NCBI RefSeq assembly: GCF_004342985.1
Contig: NZ_SMBO01000007.1
Coordinates: 94,555 to 158,554, forward strand
From: Novosphingobium sp. PhB57
Lineage (GTDB): Bacteria > Pseudomonadota > Alphaproteobacteria > Sphingomonadales > Sphingomonadaceae
DNA length: 64,000 nucleotides
Direction of reading: 5' to 3'
Each line of letters begins with the position of its first letter. Position 1 is the stretch's first letter. The notes beneath the pieces were generated by a model that saw only the letters and a list, made by a program, of their open reading frames with translations, made no database searches and was not told the origin of the DNA. Both the position numbers and the translations under genes were made by a program. Shown in pieces: positions 1-8,112 of this stretch.

Positions 1-1
1 C

Positions 2-823
2 GCGCTCGTTTCCGGGGGGATACCGATGGGCGCGGAACGCGACCGGGCGCTGATGCGCGCGCTGACCCTGCCCAATCGCACGGCAACGGCGCTGGCCCTC
101 GGCAAGCTCGACCCGGCGCTGGCGGCAAAGCCGGCCAGGACCCTTGCCGCTGCCGAGCAATGGGCGCGGGAAGTCTGGTATCCCGCCCTGGCCCATCCCG
201 ATGCCCCCGGCGACCGCGCCCGCGTGGTAGCCGGCCTGGCGCGCTATACCGGGCTTGCACCGGCCGCGATCGACGCGAAGACGCTCTGGGTATCGCCGCG
301 GGACTTCCGCACCAGGCTGCTGGCATCGGAGGGCAAGACGCTGGGCATCTTCGACATGCGCCGCACCGCGCCGCCGGCCGACGACAAGACCGGCGATGCC
401 GCAATCCTGGCCTTCTACCGCCAGACGCTGGGCTATCGGCAGGGCCAATACGCCGGGATCGACATTCCGGAGCTGCCGGTAGGCAACGACTGGCAATACG
501 ACCAATCGCCCATCACCAAAGAATCGCTCGCCCGCGCCATGGCCGGCGAAGGCCCGCCCAGCGCATCGCAGCCCTGGGTCCAGCGCGCTCTGGAGAAGGC
601 GCCTGCCCTGCGGGTCCTGGTGGCGACCGGCCTTTACGATTCGCTCAACGGCTGCGCCGCCAACCGGCAGGCCGCCGCCGATTTTCCCGCCGCCCTGGCG
701 GAGCGGATCACGGCGCACTGCTATCGCGGCGGCCACATGATGTACGAGGAACCCGCAGAGGCGGTGCAATTCGCCAGCGACTTGTCCGCCTTCTTCCGCA
801 ATTCACAACCCGCGGCAAAGTGA
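2..823 (+). CDS. S10 serine carboxypeptidase-like protein, 3' part only
   Basis: The reading frame is open to the left edge, so the N-terminal half with the catalytic serine lies outside the window. The visible part aligns by eye with the C-terminal half of the complete S10 protein at 5234-6769. It keeps the family's late elements: an aspartate in GLYDSLNGC and the histidine in GGHMMYEEP near the end, the expected Asp and His of the Ser-Asp-His triad. An internal ATG at 26 is not the real start, because family-like sequence (ALVSGGIP) runs through it. The gene is a probable periplasmic peptidase and lies upstream of a TonB receptor on the same strand. The family is well supported; the substrate is unknown. 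Confidence 0.8.
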   Translation, partial: ALVSGGIPMGAERDRALMRALTLPNRTATALALGKLDPALAAKPARTLAAAEQWAREVWYPALAHPDAPGDRARVVAGLARYTGLAPAAIDAKTLWVSPRDFRTRLLASEGKTLGIFDMRRTAPPADDKTGDAAILAFYRQTLGYRQGQYAGIDIPELPVGNDWQYDQSPITKESLARAMAGEGPPSASQPWVQRALEKAPALRVLVATGLYDSLNGCAANRQAAADFPAALAERITAHCYRGGHMMYEEPAEAVQFASDLSAFFRNSQPAAK

Positions 824-828
824 GGCTA

Positions 829-862
829 GAAATTTCGCGATTCCGCTTCGGTGCGAAATTTC
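829..862. terminator. Inverted repeat, likely terminator of the S10 gene
   Basis: GAAATTTCGC and its exact reverse complement GCGAAATTTC form a 10-bp perfect stem around a 14-nt loop, starting 6 nt after the stop codon at 823. A T-rich stretch follows. The stem is strikingly AT-rich for this genome, so an operator upstream of the TonB receptor gene is the alternative reading. Confidence 0.5.
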
Positions 863-973
863 AATTCAAACAGCCTCACCCGCGCATCGCACAACGCAAC
901 CCCCTCGCTGCCCGCCTGCGCTAGTCTCTCGCTCAGGGATTAAAAACGCATAGAGCACATGAGGGGTAGTTCG

Positions 974-3900
974 ATGATCCAGTCACGCATGGAGAGGGCC
1001 GGCCTGGCGGCGCTCATGGTTTCCACCGCCGTCGCCGCGCTGTTCGCCGCCCCGGCCTTCGCGCAGGACCTCGCGCCGGCTGCCGACGACAGCGCCTCCG
1101 CCGTGGACATCGTCGTCACCGGATCGCGCATTCGCCGCGACGCCTCGGACGAGACCGCCCCGCTCAATGTCGTGGACAGCCAGACGATCGCGGATCGCGG
1201 CTATATCAGCGCCTCGGAAGCGCTGAACCAGCTCACTTCGAACAGCCCCATGCTCAACCAGGCGGACGGCAGCGGCGAAGGCAGCGGCTCCGGCCAGCAA
1301 TTCCCCAACCTCTTCGGCCTTGGCGCCGGTCGCACGCTGACCCTGCTCAACGGCCGCCGCATGGTGACCAGCTCCTCGGGCCTGGGCGATGCGCAAGTCG
1401 ATGCCAACATCATTCCGCTCGGCCTGCTGGACCGGGTGGAAGTGGTGCAGGGCGGCGGCGCGGCGGTCTATGGATCGGACGCCATCGCCGGCGTGGTCAA
1501 CTACGTGCTGAAGGAAAGCTTCGAAGGCCTCGAACTCGATGGCCAGAACGGCATTTCCTCGCGCGGGGACTATCACACCTACAGCCTGCGCGGCACAGCA
1601 GGCAAGAACTTCGCGGACGGACGCGGCAATGTCGCCATCGACCTGAACTATGCCCAGTCGCCTACGCTGATGTTCGCCGCGCGCCCGCTTTCGGCGCTGG
1701 GCCGCCTGACGGTGAGCAACCCGGACGATACCGGCCCCAGCGACGGCGTTCCCTCGGTCAAGGAACTGCTCGACGCGCACTTCTGGGAATTCAACTCGAA
1801 CGGCGTGCTGTTCAACACGCCCGCCCCCTTCACGCGCTTCCTGACCCAGTCGAACGGCACGCCGCTGCAGTTCGATTCCAGCGGCAACGTGGTGCCCTAC
1901 GATCCCGGTACCAGCGTGGGCATTCCCTTCTCCAGCGGCGGACAGGGCTTCGCCTATCGCGACCTGGCGGGGCTGCGCACCGGCGTCCAGCGCTTCACCG
2001 GCAACCTGATCGCGCACTACGACCTGACCGACGCGATCACCCTGCGCACCGAACTGCTCTATGCCCATACCGAAGGCACCGAGATCCCGCAGGGCCAGAG
2101 CCGCACGATCCTGAACTTCGGCACTTACGCGGGGCCGGTGGTCTTCACGATCGACAACCCCTACCTGACCGACCAGGCCAAGGCCGCGCTTTCCGCCGCC
2201 CGCCCGGCCTTCGCGGCCGGCGCGCCGCTGTTCCTGTCCAAGTATTTCCAGGACCTGACGCCGGACAATCTCCAGCGCTACAAGACCGACACCTATCGCG
2301 CCCTGCTCGGCGTGGACGGTGAATTCTCGGCCGGAAGCCGCAACTTCTACTGGTCGGTTTCCGGCAGCTATGCCCGGGTCGACGGTTCGCAGCGCCGCTG
2401 GGAAGTGGACAACGCCAAGTACGCGAACGCCATCGACGCGGTGCTCTCGGGAGGCCAGATCGTCTGCGGCATCAACGCCGACGCCGATGCCACTAACGAC
2501 GACGCGGCCTGCGCGCCGATCAACCCCTTCGGCAACGGCAATGTCTCCAAGGCCGCGCAGAAGTACGTAAGCGTGCGCGCCGGACTGGACTATCGCAACG
2601 AGCAGACCGACATCCTCGCCACGCTCGGCGGTGACGTGGTCCGCCTGCCGGGCGGCACGGTGAAGTTCAGCCTGGCCTACGAGCACCGCGACGAGCAGGT
2701 TTCCTACAACCCGCTCGCCGCCAACCAGCAGGGCCTGTTCGGCGGCGGCACGCTGGAGATGGCGCAGTCGGCCGGGTACAATACCGACGAACTCTCCGGC
2801 GAACTGCTGATCCCGCTGATCGACAGCGCGATGAACGTGCCGATCGTGCACATGCTGGAAGCCAGCGCGGCGGGCCGCCTGGTCGACAACTCGATCGCCG
2901 GCAAGGAGCAGGTCTGGGATCTCGGCCTGCGCTGGCAGCCGGTGGACGGCGTGACCCTGCGCGTCAGCCGCAGCCGCAACTTCCGCGCGCCCACCCTGGC
3001 GATGCTGTTCGCGCCGACGACGACCTCGCTCGGTTCGGTGGGCTACGACCCCTGCGACGCCGACCGCATCAACAGCGGCGCCAACCCGTCGGTACGCTAC
3101 GCCAACTGCCTGGCCGCCTTCACCGCGAACGCGAACTACGGCGTAGAGGCCGACGGCACCAATGCGGGCCTCAGCCCCGCCGAACGCCTCGCCCGGTTCC
3201 AGGACCCGGCCGAGAACTTCGAGCGCGCCACCATCACCACGGGCGGCAACCCGAACCTGCGCAACGAGATCTCGGATACCTTCACGTACGGTATCGTGCT
3301 CCAGCCCAAGTTCATCCCCGGCCTGACGATCAGTGCGGACCGCATCGAGATCGACCTCAAGGACGGTCTCTCGGCCTTCACCACCGAGGACTTCACGGCC
3401 GCCTGCTATGACAACACCACCCCCGATCCGGCGGTTTGCAATGCGTTCTCGCGCATTGCCGCCTCGGACGGCGTGAGCCCGGGCGGCACGATCCTGGCCG
3501 GCACCACCACCACTTTCAACGCCGGCATCGTCAAGTATCGCGGCGAAGTCTACGCCATCGACTACACCTTCGAGCCCGGCCGGATCGGCGCCTTCCACGT
3601 CGGCGTCAACGCCACGCACAACACGCTGCTGACCACTTCGGTCACCGGCGAGAACTATATCCGCACCGACAACACGTACGAGAAACCCACCTGGGAAGGC
3701 CGCTTCAACCTGGACTGGACCAGGGGTCCGGTGCGGGTGAGCTACCAGGCCTACTACCTCGACAAGACCCGTGCCGCCTATGACGCCACGATCGAAACCA
3801 ACCCCAACCCGATGCTGGACAGCAACCTGACGCACTCGATCTCGGCGCAAGTCGAAGCGGGCGCGATCACCTTCCGCGCCGGCATCGACAACTTCACCGA

Positions 3901-3982
3901 CGAAGCACCTTCCTACCCGCAGATCGCCTATGGCGACATCCTCGGCCGCCGATTCTGGATCGGCGCCAAGCTGAAGATGTGA
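974..3982 (+). CDS. TonB-dependent outer-membrane receptor
   Basis: This is an energised outer-membrane uptake channel of about 1000 residues, the usual size for sphingomonad TonB receptors. After a hydrophobic signal peptide ending near AFAQ comes a TonB-box-like segment (VDIVVTGSRIRR). The plug domain follows, with TLTLLNGRRM and VQGGGAAVYGSDAIAGVVNY, and then a long beta-barrel ending in WIGAKLKM. I chose the ATG at 974 because GAGGGG at 961-966 stands 7 nt before it; the ATG at 959 overlaps that ribosome-binding site and would add five residues. It lies between two S10 peptidase genes and just upstream of an aminotransferase, which suggests a peptide or amino-acid-derived ligand. That ligand assignment is inference from context. 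Confidence 0.92.
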   Translation: MIQSRMERAGLAALMVSTAVAALFAAPAFAQDLAPAADDSASAVDIVVTGSRIRRDASDETAPLNVVDSQTIADRGYISASEALNQLTSNSPMLNQADGSGEGSGSGQQFPNLFGLGAGRTLTLLNGRRMVTSSSGLGDAQVDANIIPLGLLDRVEVVQGGGAAVYGSDAIAGVVNYVLKESFEGLELDGQNGISSRGDYHTYSLRGTAGKNFADGRGNVAIDLNYAQSPTLMFAARPLSALGRLTVSNPDDTGPSDGVPSVKELLDAHFWEFNSNGVLFNTPAPFTRFLTQSNGTPLQFDSSGNVVPYDPGTSVGIPFSSGGQGFAYRDLAGLRTGVQRFTGNLIAHYDLTDAITLRTELLYAHTEGTEIPQGQSRTILNFGTYAGPVVFTIDNPYLTDQAKAALSAARPAFAAGAPLFLSKYFQDLTPDNLQRYKTDTYRALLGVDGEFSAGSRNFYWSVSGSYARVDGSQRRWEVDNAKYANAIDAVLSGGQIVCGINADADATNDDAACAPINPFGNGNVSKAAQKYVSVRAGLDYRNEQTDILATLGGDVVRLPGGTVKFSLAYEHRDEQVSYNPLAANQQGLFGGGTLEMAQSAGYNTDELSGELLIPLIDSAMNVPIVHMLEASAAGRLVDNSIAGKEQVWDLGLRWQPVDGVTLRVSRSRNFRAPTLAMLFAPTTTSLGSVGYDPCDADRINSGANPSVRYANCLAAFTANANYGVEADGTNAGLSPAERLARFQDPAENFERATITTGGNPNLRNEISDTFTYGIVLQPKFIPGLTISADRIEIDLKDGLSAFTTEDFTAACYDNTTPDPAVCNAFSRIAASDGVSPGGTILAGTTTTFNAGIVKYRGEVYAIDYTFEPGRIGAFHVGVNATHNTLLTTSVTGENYIRTDNTYEKPTWEGRFNLDWTRGPVRVSYQAYYLDKTRAAYDATIETNPNPMLDSNLTHSISAQVEAGAITFRAGIDNFTDEAPSYPQIAYGDILGRRFWIGAKLKM

Positions 3983-3990
3983 CGGGTTCC

Positions 3991-4026
3991 GGCGGCGCCG
4001 GGGAACATTCCCTTCCCGGCGCCGCC
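3991..4026. terminator. GC-rich stem-loop after the TonB receptor gene
   Basis: GGCGGCGCCGGG at 3991-4002 and CCCGGCGCCGCC at 4015-4026 form a 12-bp perfect stem with a 12-nt loop, just after the receptor stop codon. There is no clear U-tract. It could be a weak intrinsic terminator or an mRNA 3'-end stabiliser before the downstream peptidase operon. Confidence 0.5.
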
Positions 4027-4067
4027 GCCACCCGACGCACTCGGCATTACCCGGCAGATACGAGACA

Positions 4068-5237
4068 ATGGCTTCCCGCCCAGACGACCAGACTTCGCAG
4101 TCCTACGCCCAATGGGTCAGGCGCTCGATCATCCGGAACAGCAATTCCCGCAGCCTCCTCGTCAGCCTGTTCGAAAGCTCCGTCCCCGAGCCGCGCGACC
4201 TGCTGCGCGACGTGCTGCTCGAAGGCTTCGAGGCGGGCATGACCTCGCGCTACGCCAGCACTTTCGTGAAGGGCAATCCCTACCTCGTGGCCGCGCTGGC
4301 GCGGGACTACGGCGTGCGCGAGGAGCAGGTGCTGACGACCACCGGCGCCACGGGGGCGCTGTCCCTGATCTACCGCGCGCTGCTTTCGCCGGGCGACCGC
4401 GTGCTGGTGGAGAACCCCAGCTTCGAACTGTTCGGCAACCTGGCGCAGGCCAGCGGCATCGCAGTGGACACCTTCGAGCGCCCGGCACCGCGCTTCGCCA
4501 TCGATCCGGGCGCGGTCGAGGCCGGCCTGCGACCGGAGACGCGGATGATCGTGATCTCCAACCTGCACAACCCTTCGGGCATGGCGGTGGACGATGCCAC
4601 GATCGCCGCGCTGGGAGAGATCGCCGAGCGGCACGACCTCCTCGTCGTCGTGGATGAAGTCTATGCGCCTTACGCCGGAACGCGGATCCGCCCGGCCGCC
4701 TCGCTCGGCGCCTCGCCGCGGCTGGTCTCGGTCAACAGCCTGACGAAGATCTTCGGTCTCAGCACCTTGCGCTGCGGCTGGATCGTCGGGGACGAGAGCG
4801 TGGTCAATCCCGTGCGCGAACTGGCGCAGGAGGTGGACTTCGCGATCTCGAACCTCGCCCACGCAGTGTCCGCGCTCATCGTCGAGCATCCCGCGCGCTT
4901 TCTGGACAATACGTTCTCCGTGCTGGCCAAGGCGCGGCCGATCATCGAATCCTACCATGCCTACTGGCTGGCCGAGGGCCTGGCCGAGGGCGAACTGCCG
5001 GAAAGCGGCTGCATCGCCTTCCCCCGCCTTGTCGGGATCGGGGATACCGAGCGCTTCTCCGGCTGGCTTTCCGATCGCTGCGGCGTACTGGTGGCGCCGG
5101 GGGAATATTTCGGCGCGCCCGGACATGTCCGCCTCGGCTTCGCCATGGAGCCGTCGCGCCTCGATTACGGGCTCCAGGCCCTGACCGACGGCCTCATCAC
5201 CTATCGGGAACATAACAAGCAGCTGGAAACGCCATGA
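4068..5237 (+). CDS. PLP-dependent aminotransferase, class I/II fold
   Basis: A fold-type I aminotransferase of 389 residues, likely cytoplasmic. Visible landmarks are TTTGATGALSLIYRAL for cofactor phosphate and ring contacts, SNLHNPSG for the conserved Asn-Pro region, VVVDEVYAPY with the PLP-binding aspartate and tyrosine, and SLTKIFGLSTLRCGW, where Lys near residue 226 should form the Schiff base. Its stop overlaps the start of the S10 peptidase gene (ATGA at 5234), and the permease gene overlaps in turn, so the three form a translationally coupled operon. The setting suggests it deaminates amino acids released by the peptidase. The exact substrate cannot be read from the sequence. Confidence 0.88.
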   Translation: MASRPDDQTSQSYAQWVRRSIIRNSNSRSLLVSLFESSVPEPRDLLRDVLLEGFEAGMTSRYASTFVKGNPYLVAALARDYGVREEQVLTTTGATGALSLIYRALLSPGDRVLVENPSFELFGNLAQASGIAVDTFERPAPRFAIDPGAVEAGLRPETRMIVISNLHNPSGMAVDDATIAALGEIAERHDLLVVVDEVYAPYAGTRIRPAASLGASPRLVSVNSLTKIFGLSTLRCGWIVGDESVVNPVRELAQEVDFAISNLAHAVSALIVEHPARFLDNTFSVLAKARPIIESYHAYWLAEGLAEGELPESGCIAFPRLVGIGDTERFSGWLSDRCGVLVAPGEYFGAPGHVRLGFAMEPSRLDYGLQALTDGLITYREHNKQLETP

Positions 5238-6769
5238 AGTTCACGCCGCCGCAGCCCTTCGGTCGCAAAAAGAAGTCTCCGCTGCGCCTTTCGGTGCTGA
5301 CGGGGATCGCACTGTCAGCGGCGTCTGCCGGACCCCTTCCGACGCTCGCGGCCGCGCCGCCGGCCGAACGGGTCCTCATCGATGCGCGGGTATCGCAACC
5401 CGATCCCGCGCATCCTGTCCGCGCCGAGCTGGGACTTGTCCCTGTTTCAGCCGGCGCGGACAGTTCCCCGGCCACGGCCGGCTACCTCTCCTATTCGCGC
5501 AAGGTCGCCCGTTCGGCCGAGAGGCCGGTGATCTTCGCCTTCAACGGCGGCCCCGGCGCCTCTGCCGCCTATCTGCACATGGGGCTGCTCGGCCCCGTGC
5601 TTGCCCATGTCCCGCAGGACCCGGCGAGCCGCGATGCCCGCCCCGGCGGCAGCGGCCCCGGCCCCGCAAAGCTCTACGACCTCGCCGACGTAGTGTTCAT
5701 CGATCCGCCCGGAACCGGCTTTTCCAGCCGCCCGGAAGGGGCAGCCGCGGCGCCCTACAACACCGTGGAGGGCGATGCCAACGCCGCCGCCGACCTCGTG
5801 CGGCAATGGCTGCGCGGCCATGACCGCCTGGGCGCACCCGTCTATATCCTGGGCGAGAGCTACGGCACGATCCGCGCTGTGGCCATGCTCGATGCGCTGG
5901 ACCGGCAGGGCCTTGGGAAGAACGTGCGCGGGGTGGTCCTGCTGGGCCAGGCGCTCAACATGATCGAGACTTCGCAGCGGCCCGACAACGTGGTGACGTA
6001 TGCGGTGTCGCTGCCGACGCTGGCCGCCATCGCCTGCTATCACGGCATGGTGAAGGCCCCCTGCACGCCCGAAAGCGTGACGGCGCAGGCCGCCCGCTTC
6101 GCCCGCGAGGAATACCTGCCCGCGCTCTACCTTGGCCGCGACCTGCCGCAGGCCGAGCGTGAACGCCTGGCCGCGCGGCTGGCCGAACTCACCGGCATTC
6201 CCGCCGGATTCTACCTCGCCAACGACTTGCGCATCTCCAAGGAGCGCTTCCGCGTCGAACTCCTGCGCGCGCAAGGCAAGGTCATGGGCCGCTACGACGC
6301 GCGCTACCTGGCCGACCGGCCCGACAACGTCACGACGATGATGCCCGGCGATCCGTCCTCGTCGATCTCCGAGGCTTTCGGCCAGGCGATGAAGGACTAT
6401 CTGGCCGGCACGCTCAAGGCGCCGGGCGCCGATGCCTACAAGGTGATCGCGCGCTTCGAGGGAAGCTGGAGCTACGGCGCCGAGGATTCGCCTTTCGCGG
6501 ACTGGCCGTTCATGGCCACCGTGGAGCGCCACGCCGCCAGCAACGCCTGCCTGCGCCTGTTCGTCGGCACCGGGATCTACGACACCACCACCACCATCGG
6601 CGCGGCCGACTACCTCTTCGCGCAGTCCAGCCTGCCCCGCGAGCGCTATCGCAACGCCCGCTACGTCGGTGGGCACGTCTTCTACTCCGATGACGGCAGC
6701 CGCGCGCGGTTCCAGTCCGATCTTGCCGAATTCATCGCGGCCGACGGCTGCGGGGAGGCGCGCAAGTGA
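5234..6769 (+). CDS. S10 serine carboxypeptidase-like exported peptidase
   Basis: A 511-residue protein with an N-terminal signal sequence (basic FGRKKKSPLR, hydrophobic stretch, cleavage near LAAAPP), so probably periplasmic. S10 landmarks occur in order: FNGGPGASAAYLHMG (oxyanion region), DPPGTGFS, the nucleophile motif GESYGT near residue 208, the aspartate in GTGIYD near 451 and the histidine in GGHVFY near 481. All triad residues are present. S10 enzymes remove C-terminal residues from peptides. It is coupled by overlap to the aminotransferase before it and the permease after it, and it is a paralog of the truncated gene at the left edge. Confidence 0.9.
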   Translation: MKFTPPQPFGRKKKSPLRLSVLTGIALSAASAGPLPTLAAAPPAERVLIDARVSQPDPAHPVRAELGLVPVSAGADSSPATAGYLSYSRKVARSAERPVIFAFNGGPGASAAYLHMGLLGPVLAHVPQDPASRDARPGGSGPGPAKLYDLADVVFIDPPGTGFSSRPEGAAAAPYNTVEGDANAAADLVRQWLRGHDRLGAPVYILGESYGTIRAVAMLDALDRQGLGKNVRGVVLLGQALNMIETSQRPDNVVTYAVSLPTLAAIACYHGMVKAPCTPESVTAQAARFAREEYLPALYLGRDLPQAERERLAARLAELTGIPAGFYLANDLRISKERFRVELLRAQGKVMGRYDARYLADRPDNVTTMMPGDPSSSISEAFGQAMKDYLAGTLKAPGADAYKVIARFEGSWSYGAEDSPFADWPFMATVERHAASNACLRLFVGTGIYDTTTTIGAADYLFAQSSLPRERYRNARYVGGHVFYSDDGSRARFQSDLAEFIAADGCGEARK

Positions 6770-8061
6770 GCGACGCCGAACAGGCCCTGCGCAAGGGCAT
6801 AGGTCTCTGGGGCGTCGTCTCGCTCGGCCTGGGGACGGCGGTGGGCGTGTCGATCTTCTCCGCCGTATCCCCCGCCACCGGGCTGGCCGGGCCGGGCATG
6901 CTGCTCTCGGTCGTGATCGCGGCGCTGCCGATGTACCTGATCGCCGTCAGCTATGCCTATCTCGGATCGGCCGATCCGGTATCGGGCGCCAGCTTCGTAT
7001 GGCCTTCCCGCTATCTTCATCCCACCCTGGGCTTCTTCATCGCCTGGATGCGCATCATCGCCAACATGGGCGCCATGGTCGTGCTGGCGCTGGTGCTGGT
7101 GCGCTATGTCTCGATGCTGGTGCCGCTGCCGGTCAAGCCGACGATGTTCGCGGTGCTGGTATTGGCGCTGCTGGCGAACCTCGTGGGCGTCCATGTCGCC
7201 GCCCGCGCGCAGACCGCGATGGTGGCCGCACTGATCGTGCTGTTCGGCCTGTTCGTGGCCTGGGGCGGCTTCACCGCGTCGGAACCGGCGCGGCTGGAAC
7301 CGTTCCTGCCAAAGGGCTTCCACGGCGCGCTCGCCGCCGCGCCGCTGCTGATGGGCCTGTTCTTCGGTATCGAAGCCGCGACCGAAGCCGGCGGCGAAGT
7401 GGCGAACAGCCGGCGTAACATCCCGGCCGGCATCGCGCTCGCCATCGGCTCGGCCACGGTGCTCTACGTGGCCGTCGCCTTCGTGGCGCTCACCGTCCTC
7501 GGACCGGAAGCCCTGGCCGGCAGCGAGGCGCCGATCCTCGACACGGCCAAACGCTTCATGGGGCCCCTGGCCGTGCCGGTCATCATGCTGGCCGCCGTCG
7601 CCGCGATCGGCACCAGCCTCAACGCGATCTTCACGATGTTCAGCCGCAGCCTCTTCGCCATGGCCGAGGCGGGCGTGCTGCCGCGGATCATCGCCCGCGT
7701 GCATCCCCGCTCGCACGTTCCGCACATGGCCTTGTTCGCCGTCTTCGGCATCGGCTGCGTGGGACTGCTGATGCCGATGGAGCTGACGTTCCTGTTCCTG
7801 GCCGTGAACATCCCGAACCTGGTGAAATACGGCAGCATCTGCCTTTCCGCCGCCCGCGTCGCCCATGGCCACCCGCAGCTTCACGAAGGCGCGGGCTTCA
7901 GGCCGGCGCGCCGGACGATGGTGGTCCTGGGCCTGGCCGGCGCGGTCTGCGCGCTCGGCCTGATCGCCGTGGGCCTTGAGGCGGACTGGCGGCCCTACGT
8001 GCTGCTGCTGGTCTGGGGCGGCATCGGCGCGATCTGGTATTTCGCGCGCCGGGGACGTTGA
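6766..8061 (+). CDS. APC-superfamily amino-acid permease
   Basis: An inner-membrane transporter of 431 residues with about twelve hydrophobic segments. The N-terminal GLWGVVSLGLGTAVGVSIF matches the glycine-rich first helix of amino acid-polyamine-organocation permeases, and GIEAATEAGGEVANSRRNIP is the conserved cytoplasmic loop of the family. The start is a GTG at 6766 inside GTGA, overlapping the peptidase stop, with GGGGAGG upstream. It is the last gene of the aminotransferase-peptidase-permease operon and ends before a strong bidirectional hairpin. It probably imports the amino acids or small amides produced in the periplasm. Substrate unknown. Confidence 0.9.
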   Translation: MSDAEQALRKGIGLWGVVSLGLGTAVGVSIFSAVSPATGLAGPGMLLSVVIAALPMYLIAVSYAYLGSADPVSGASFVWPSRYLHPTLGFFIAWMRIIANMGAMVVLALVLVRYVSMLVPLPVKPTMFAVLVLALLANLVGVHVAARAQTAMVAALIVLFGLFVAWGGFTASEPARLEPFLPKGFHGALAAAPLLMGLFFGIEAATEAGGEVANSRRNIPAGIALAIGSATVLYVAVAFVALTVLGPEALAGSEAPILDTAKRFMGPLAVPVIMLAAVAAIGTSLNAIFTMFSRSLFAMAEAGVLPRIIARVHPRSHVPHMALFAVFGIGCVGLLMPMELTFLFLAVNIPNLVKYGSICLSAARVAHGHPQLHEGAGFRPARRTMVVLGLAGAVCALGLIAVGLEADWRPYVLLLVWGGIGAIWYFARRGR

Positions 8062-8065
8062 GGAA

Positions 8066-8102
8066 GGCGCGGGCAGGCGGCCGATCGCCCCCTGCCCGCG
8101 CC
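8066..8102. terminator. Bidirectional hairpin terminator
   Basis: GGCGCGGGCAGG (8066-8077) and CCTGCCCGCGCC (8091-8102) pair perfectly over 12 bp around a 13-nt loop. The hairpin fills the 51-bp gap between two convergent genes, so it can end both transcripts. No U-tract follows on either side. Confidence 0.6.
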
Positions 8103-8112
8103 CTCTACCGGC

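Noticed and set aside
983..3850. A 955-codon open frame on the minus strand opposite the TonB receptor gene
   Set aside because: Its low-complexity Arg/Gly/Val/Ala-rich product has no family-like motif, and the plus strand encodes an obvious receptor. Long antisense frames are expected in this GC-rich DNA.
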